Below are positions 60,654 through 64,000 of a stretch of DNA of 64,000 bases, one piece after another; the first letter of the stretch is position 1, and each line of letters opens with the position of its first letter. A model generated the notes under the pieces. That model did no database searches and had not been told where the DNA came from. It was given only the letters and a program-made list of their open reading frames with translations. The position numbers and the translations under genes were made by a program. Source of the stretch: Paracoccus aminovorans (GTDB lineage: Bacteria > Pseudomonadota > Alphaproteobacteria > Rhodobacterales > Rhodobacteraceae); the NCBI RefSeq assembly GCF_900005615.1, contig NZ_LN832559.1, positions 62,001 through 126,000 on the forward strand, in the 5' to 3' direction.

Positions 60654-60665
60654 GGAGTTCGCCCC

Positions 60666-61985
60666 TTGCAGATCGAGATGATGCCGGTCGGGCAGCTGGT
60701 GCCCTATGCGCGCAATGCCCGCACGCATTCGGAGGATCAGGTCGCCCAGATCTCCGCCTCAATCACGGAATTCGGCTTCACCAACCCGATCCTGATCGGC
60801 GAGGACAGCGTGATCATCGCCGGCCACGGGAGGCTGATGGCGGCACAGCGGCTGGGGCTTTCCGAGGTGCCGGTGATCGTGCTGGCGCACCTGAACGCAG
60901 CGCAGCGCCGGGCGCTGGTTGTCGCGGACAACAAGATCGCGTTGAACGCTGGCTGGGACACCGAGATCCTGCTCGAGCAGATCGAACTGATCCGCGCGGA
61001 CGGGTTCGACATCGATCTGGTCGGCTTCTCGGATGACGAACTCGGCGAATTGCTCGCGGAAATCGAGGCACCGGAGACGGCCGGCGCCATCGAGGGCGAG
61101 GATGACATCCCCGCGCCGCCCGCCGATCCGGTCTCGCGCCCCGGCGATCTGTGGATGCTGGGCCATCATCGCCTGCTTTGCGGTGACAGCACCGTCGCCA
61201 CCGATGTCGAGCGGGTGCTGGCCGGGGTGACGCCGCTTCTGATGGTCACCGATCCGCCCTATGGGGTCGAATATGATCCCTCCTGGCGCAACCAGGCCGG
61301 CGCATCCGCCACGAAGCGCACCGGCAAGGTGCTCAACGACGACCGCGCGGACTGGCGCGAGGCATGGGCGCTGTTTCCGGGTGACGTCGCCTATGTCTGG
61401 CATGGCGCCCTGCATGCGACCACGGTCGCCGACAGCCTGATCGCCAGCGGCTTCAACATCCGCTCGCAGATCATCTGGGCCAAGGACCGGCTGATCCTCA
61501 GCCGCGGCGATTACCACTGGCAGCACGAGCCCTGTTGGTATGCCGTTCGCGCCAAGGGCAAGGGCCATTGGGCCGGCGACCGCAAGCAGACCACGCTCTG
61601 GCACATCACCAGCCGCGATCAGGACGCCGAGACCGTGCACGGCACGCAAAAGCCGGTCGAATGCATGCGCCGCCCCGTCCTGAACAACTCCAGCCCCGGT
61701 CAGGCCATCTATGAGCCGTTCATGGGATCCGGCACCACGCTGATCGCGGCCGAGACCACCGGCCGCACCTGCCTCGGCATCGAGTTGAACCCTGCTTACG
61801 TCGATGTCGCCATCGAGCGCTGGCAGAACCTCACCGGCGGTGTGGCCATGCTGGAGAGCGACGGTCGGTCCTTCACCGAAATTTCCGGTGATCGATCAAG
61901 CGCCAGTCCCGGCACCCCCGCCGCGCAGGCCAGCGACCCCGACCCCCAGCCAAAACCCGCGCGCAAGCGCAAGACCGCCGCGTGA
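60666..61985 (+). CDS. ParB-like domain fused to DNA N6-adenine-type methyltransferase (P2)
   Basis: A 439-residue protein with the ParB-like domain (GQLVPYARNARTHSEDQVAQ; IIAGHGRLMAAQRLG) and a DPPY methyltransferase (TDPPYGVEYDPSW; PFMGSGTTLIAAETTG), close to the P1 gene at 14434. TTG 60666 is chosen: GGAG stands eight bases before it and the sequence LQIEMMPVGQ matches MQIELIAVDN of the gene at 62992. A basic tail follows. Methylates phage or host DNA; target unknown. Confidence 0.85.
   Translation: MQIEMMPVGQLVPYARNARTHSEDQVAQISASITEFGFTNPILIGEDSVIIAGHGRLMAAQRLGLSEVPVIVLAHLNAAQRRALVVADNKIALNAGWDTEILLEQIELIRADGFDIDLVGFSDDELGELLAEIEAPETAGAIEGEDDIPAPPADPVSRPGDLWMLGHHRLLCGDSTVATDVERVLAGVTPLLMVTDPPYGVEYDPSWRNQAGASATKRTGKVLNDDRADWREAWALFPGDVAYVWHGALHATTVADSLIASGFNIRSQIIWAKDRLILSRGDYHWQHEPCWYAVRAKGKGHWAGDRKQTTLWHITSRDQDAETVHGTQKPVECMRRPVLNNSSPGQAIYEPFMGSGTTLIAAETTGRTCLGIELNPAYVDVAIERWQNLTGGVAMLESDGRSFTEISGDRSSASPGTPAAQASDPDPQPKPARKRKTAA
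60891..61042 (+). repeat. 152-base direct repeat, copy 1
   Basis: Matches 63217-63368 with only about three differences, inside the ParB-like domain of two methyltransferase genes whose flanks differ more. It suggests recent duplication or gene conversion. Confidence 0.8.
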
Positions 61986-61989
61986 GGCC

Positions 61990-62982
61990 ATGCATGACCT
62001 GGTTGTATCTTCCCCCGGCCTGCCTGCCGGAGCCGCAGACGCATGTCTCTTCGGCCTGTCGCTGTGCTCCGGCGCGGGCGGGCTCGAGCTGGGAATCACC
62101 CTCGCCGTCCCCGGCTATCGAACTGTGGGTTACGTCGAGCGGGACGCCTTCGCGGCGGCCGTGCTCGTGGCGCGGATGGAAGATGCGGCCCTGGATCCAG
62201 CGCCTCTCTGGGACGATATTGCCAGCTTCGACGGCCGCCCATGGCGCGGCGCGGTGGATATCGTCACTGCCGGATATCCGTGCCAGCCGTTCAGCGTGGC
62301 GGGCAAGCGCCGGGGCGCGGACGATCCCCGCCACCTCTGGCCCCATGTCGCCCGCATCATCGGCGAAATCAAACCGCCCTTCGTCTTCCTCGAAAATGTC
62401 GCCCATCATCTCCGCCTCGGTTTCCCCGAAGTCGCCAGCGGACTGGTCGGCCTGGGCTACAGGCTTACGGCAGGCCTCTTCACGGCGGCGGAAGTCGGTG
62501 CGCCCCATCGGCGCGAGCGGCTGTTCATCCTCGCCATCCGCGAGGGCGACGAGCTGGCCGACCCCGCGCGCCTGCTCCGGGATCCGCTCGAGCGGCGGCA
62601 ACCGGACGGAAATGCTGCGCCTCTGGCCCACGCCGATGGCCATGGATGGCAGCAAACCGAGTGCGGGCAACCGCAGGGCGGCCGATCTGACCCACGCGGG
62701 CGCGCTGTGGATGACGCCGACGGCGCGCGACCACAAGGACGGGGCGAGCACATTGGCGAACACGCCGGTGAACGGCTTGCTTGGCCGCCAGGTCCTTGTG
62801 ACACCGCTGGCTGGCGACGATACCTGCGAAACGCCCCGGACGCTGAACCCAGCATTCGTCGAGGCGCTGATGGGCTGGCCCACCGGGTGGACCGGCTTCG
62901 CCTCTGTGGCAACGGCGTGGTCCCCCTGGTTGCGGCGCATGCGCTCAGAACTCTCGCATCTGAATTGCTGGCCGATAGGTGA
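61990..62982 (+). CDS. DNA cytosine-5 methyltransferase
   Basis: A 330-residue enzyme with motif I LSLCSGAGGLELG, motif IV GYPCQPFSVAGKRRG (catalytic C98), motif VI FLENVAHH (135-137), motif VIII VGAPHRRERLF and motif X LRLCGNGVVPLVAAHALRT. The region between VIII and X includes PLAHADGHGWQQ and WPPGPCDTAGW, usual for phage C5 enzymes. From 62612 a second frame overlaps it (next feature). Start ATG 61990. Absent from P1. Confidence 0.93.
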   Translation: MHDLVVSSPGLPAGAADACLFGLSLCSGAGGLELGITLAVPGYRTVGYVERDAFAAAVLVARMEDAALDPAPLWDDIASFDGRPWRGAVDIVTAGYPCQPFSVAGKRRGADDPRHLWPHVARIIGEIKPPFVFLENVAHHLRLGFPEVASGLVGLGYRLTAGLFTAAEVGAPHRRERLFILAIREGDELADPARLLRDPLERRQPDGNAAPLAHADGHGWQQTECGQPQGGRSDPRGRAVDDADGARPQGRGEHIGEHAGERLAWPPGPCDTAGWRRYLRNAPDAEPSIRRGADGLAHRVDRLRLCGNGVVPLVAAHALRTLASELLADR

Positions 62983-62992
62983 GGCCGCGTGA
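62612..62992 (+). CDS. Overlapping +1-frame protein inside the C5 methyltransferase gene
   Basis: A 126-residue frame: MLRLWPTPMAMDGSKPSAGN, then LWMTPTARDHKDGASTLANT, GLLGRQVLVTPLAGDD, TLNPAFVEALMGWPTGWTG and SPWLRRMRSELSHLNCWP. These blocks resemble known C-terminal regions of phage C5 methyltransferases rather than random shadow sequence, although the methyltransferase itself uses the other frame. The stop (62990-62992) shares a base with the next start in a TGATG arrangement, so ribosomes finishing this frame could restart on the next gene. The frame may be translated alone or through a +1 shift. Translation is not shown. Confidence 0.5.
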   Translation: MLRLWPTPMAMDGSKPSAGNRRAADLTHAGALWMTPTARDHKDGASTLANTPVNGLLGRQVLVTPLAGDDTCETPRTLNPAFVEALMGWPTGWTGFASVATAWSPWLRRMRSELSHLNCWPIGEAA

Positions 62993-64000
62993 TGCAGATC
63001 GAGCTGATCGCGGTCGACAACCTGATCCCCTACACCCGCAATGCCCGCACCCATTCGCCGGATCAGATCGCGCAGATCGCCGCCTCGATTGCCGAGTTCG
63101 GCTTCACCAATCCGATCCTGATCGGCGCGGATGGGGTCATCATCGCCGGCCACGGGCGGTTGATGGCGGCGCAGCGCCTCGGGTTGGCCGAGGTGCCGGT
63201 GATCCGGCTGGCGCATCTGAACGCAGCGCAGCGCCGTGCGCTGGTTGTCGCGGACAACAAGATCGCGTTGAACGCTGGCTGGGACACCGAGATCCTGCTC
63301 GAGCAGATCGAACTGATCCGCGCGGACGGGTTCGACATCGATCTGGTCGGGTTCTCGGATGACGAGCTGGCTGATCTGCTCGGAGACGCCGAGGCATCAG
63401 GTTTCGGCGCCGATGCGGAAGAAGAAGAGGAAAACATCCCCGACCTGCCCGAGGATCCCGTCACTCGCCCCGGCGACATCTGGATCCTTGGCGATCACCG
63501 GCTGATGTGCGGCGACAGCACCGATGCAGCGGCGGTCGCGGGGCTGATGGACGGACAACGCGCCACGCTCCTCTTCACCTCGCCGCCCTATGGCCAGCAG
63601 CGCGACTATGGCGCGGCGAAGGAGCAGGTCAGCGATTGGGACCGGCTGATGCAGGGCGTGTTCGCGGCAGCCCCGGTGACCGGGGACGCGCAGCTGCTGG
63701 TCAATCTCGGGCTGGTGCATCGTGACAGCGAATGGATCCCCTATTGGGATGGCTGGATCCAGTGGATGCGGGCGCAGGGCTGGCGCCGCTTCGGCTGGTA
63801 TGTCTGGGATCAGGGGCCCGGCCTGCCCGGCGACTGGAACGGGCGCTATGCCCCGGCGCATGAGTTCGTCTTCCATTTCAATCGGGTGCCACGGCGGCCG
63901 AACAAGACGGTGGAGAGCAAGCATGCCGGCGAGGTGCTGGGCGGCGGCGGGTTGCGCGCGGCCGATGGCACGGTGAGCGCCAAGCACGGCGCCGGCAACG
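62992..64000 (+). CDS. ParB-like domain fused to DNA methyltransferase with TSPPY motif (partial)
   Basis: At least 336 residues; the gene continues beyond the window. ParB-like start (MQIELIAVDNLIPYTRNART), acidic linker (ADAEEEEENIPDLPEDP), TSPPYGQQRDYG and the shared insert QWMRAQGWRRFGWYVWDQGP as in P1 15690. It is the P2 equivalent of the cytosine-N4-type enzyme. Starts in a TGATG overlap with the +1-frame protein. Confidence 0.88.
   Translation, partial: MQIELIAVDNLIPYTRNARTHSPDQIAQIAASIAEFGFTNPILIGADGVIIAGHGRLMAAQRLGLAEVPVIRLAHLNAAQRRALVVADNKIALNAGWDTEILLEQIELIRADGFDIDLVGFSDDELADLLGDAEASGFGADAEEEEENIPDLPEDPVTRPGDIWILGDHRLMCGDSTDAAAVAGLMDGQRATLLFTSPPYGQQRDYGAAKEQVSDWDRLMQGVFAAAPVTGDAQLLVNLGLVHRDSEWIPYWDGWIQWMRAQGWRRFGWYVWDQGPGLPGDWNGRYAPAHEFVFHFNRVPRRPNKTVESKHAGEVLGGGGLRAADGTVSAKHGAGN
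63217..63368 (+). repeat. 152-base direct repeat, copy 2
   Basis: Second copy of the near-identical block at 60891-61042, 2326 bases downstream. Confidence 0.8.

Larger units (their letters stand above)
60351..60665. other. P2 non-coding stretch before ParB-methyltransferase
   Basis: Some 315 bases without a gene: the conserved hairpin, a CTAG palindrome (60499-60514), three GGTTGCC repeats (60544-60575) and a terminator. Similar in plan to 13990-14433 in P1. Confidence 0.6.
56116..64000. mobile_element. Prophage P2, left part (continues beyond the window)
   Basis: The order integrase, reverse-strand conserved protein, HTH, helix-turn-helix replication-type protein, DUF gene, ParB-methyltransferase repeats that of P1. 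It differs by a membrane protein in place of VRR-NUC, a DUF6362 gene in place of the cassette and an extra C5 methyltransferase. The right end lies outside the window. Confidence 0.88.

Noticed and set aside
1..64000. CRISPR arrays or insertion sequences
   Set aside because: No regularly spaced repeats and no transposase-like gene were seen; the only recombinases are the two prophage integrases.

Overview
The window is high-GC DNA with dense, overlapping genes and looks like an alphaproteobacterial chromosome or large replicon. A Rhodobacterales host (Paracoccus-like) is the best guess: the phage tail tip is the gene-transfer-agent type common in that order (DUF2460, DUF2163, NlpC/P60, TIM-barrel fibre protein, DUF2793). 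The taxonomic call is inference, because no rRNA or ribosomal gene is present.

Layout. (1) 1-3515: chromosomal flank with the end of a sensor kinase, a cytochrome b561-type protein and MprF, which modifies membrane lipids against cationic peptides. (2) About 3.5-43.2 kb: a mosaic prophage, here called P1. It runs integrase, a conserved reverse-strand protein, HTH/excisionase-like protein, VRR-NUC nuclease, helix-turn-helix replication-type protein, two ParB-methyltransferase fusions, a reverse-strand cluster of small genes, a lambda-type head module (GpA terminase, gpW, portal, protease/scaffold, decoration, capsid), a tail module with a programmed frameshift, GTA-type tail tip genes and a lysis cassette with nested spanins. 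Several morons (extra genes with their own orientation or base composition) sit inside it. (3) 8648 to about 13990: a glycosylation plus two-component cassette (GtrA, GT2, ArnT-like transferase, response regulator, sensor kinase) placed inside P1 where the sister prophage has a DUF6362 gene. (4) 43.3-47.7 kb: a four-gene reverse-strand operon (double AAA+ ATPase, WYL regulator, PD-(D/E)XK nuclease-like protein, unknown protein), a candidate defence system. (5) 47.89 kb: a displaced 3' half of tRNA-Met(CAT) with its terminator, marking an island boundary. (6) 48.3-56.1 kb: a defence island with HerA and SIR2 (Nezha-type pair) and a 1619-residue single-chain type ISP-like restriction-modification enzyme. 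(7) 56.2-64 kb: the start of a second, related prophage, P2, with the same gene order as P1. It carries a C5 cytosine methyltransferase whose tail is overlapped by a second, independently protein-like reading frame. P2 runs off the window.

How it fits together. P1 and P2 share an early module in which the same non-coding elements recur: repeated inverted-repeat leaders before both the integrase and the HTH gene, a 12-nt-loop hairpin with compensatory changes, and a terminator just before the ParB-methyltransferase genes. Comparing the two shows what is backbone and what is cargo. The chromosomal MprF locus and the cassette inside P1 both point to cell-surface charge or sugar modification under sensor-kinase control. 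All functional calls come from reading motifs and domain order by eye; no database search was run.
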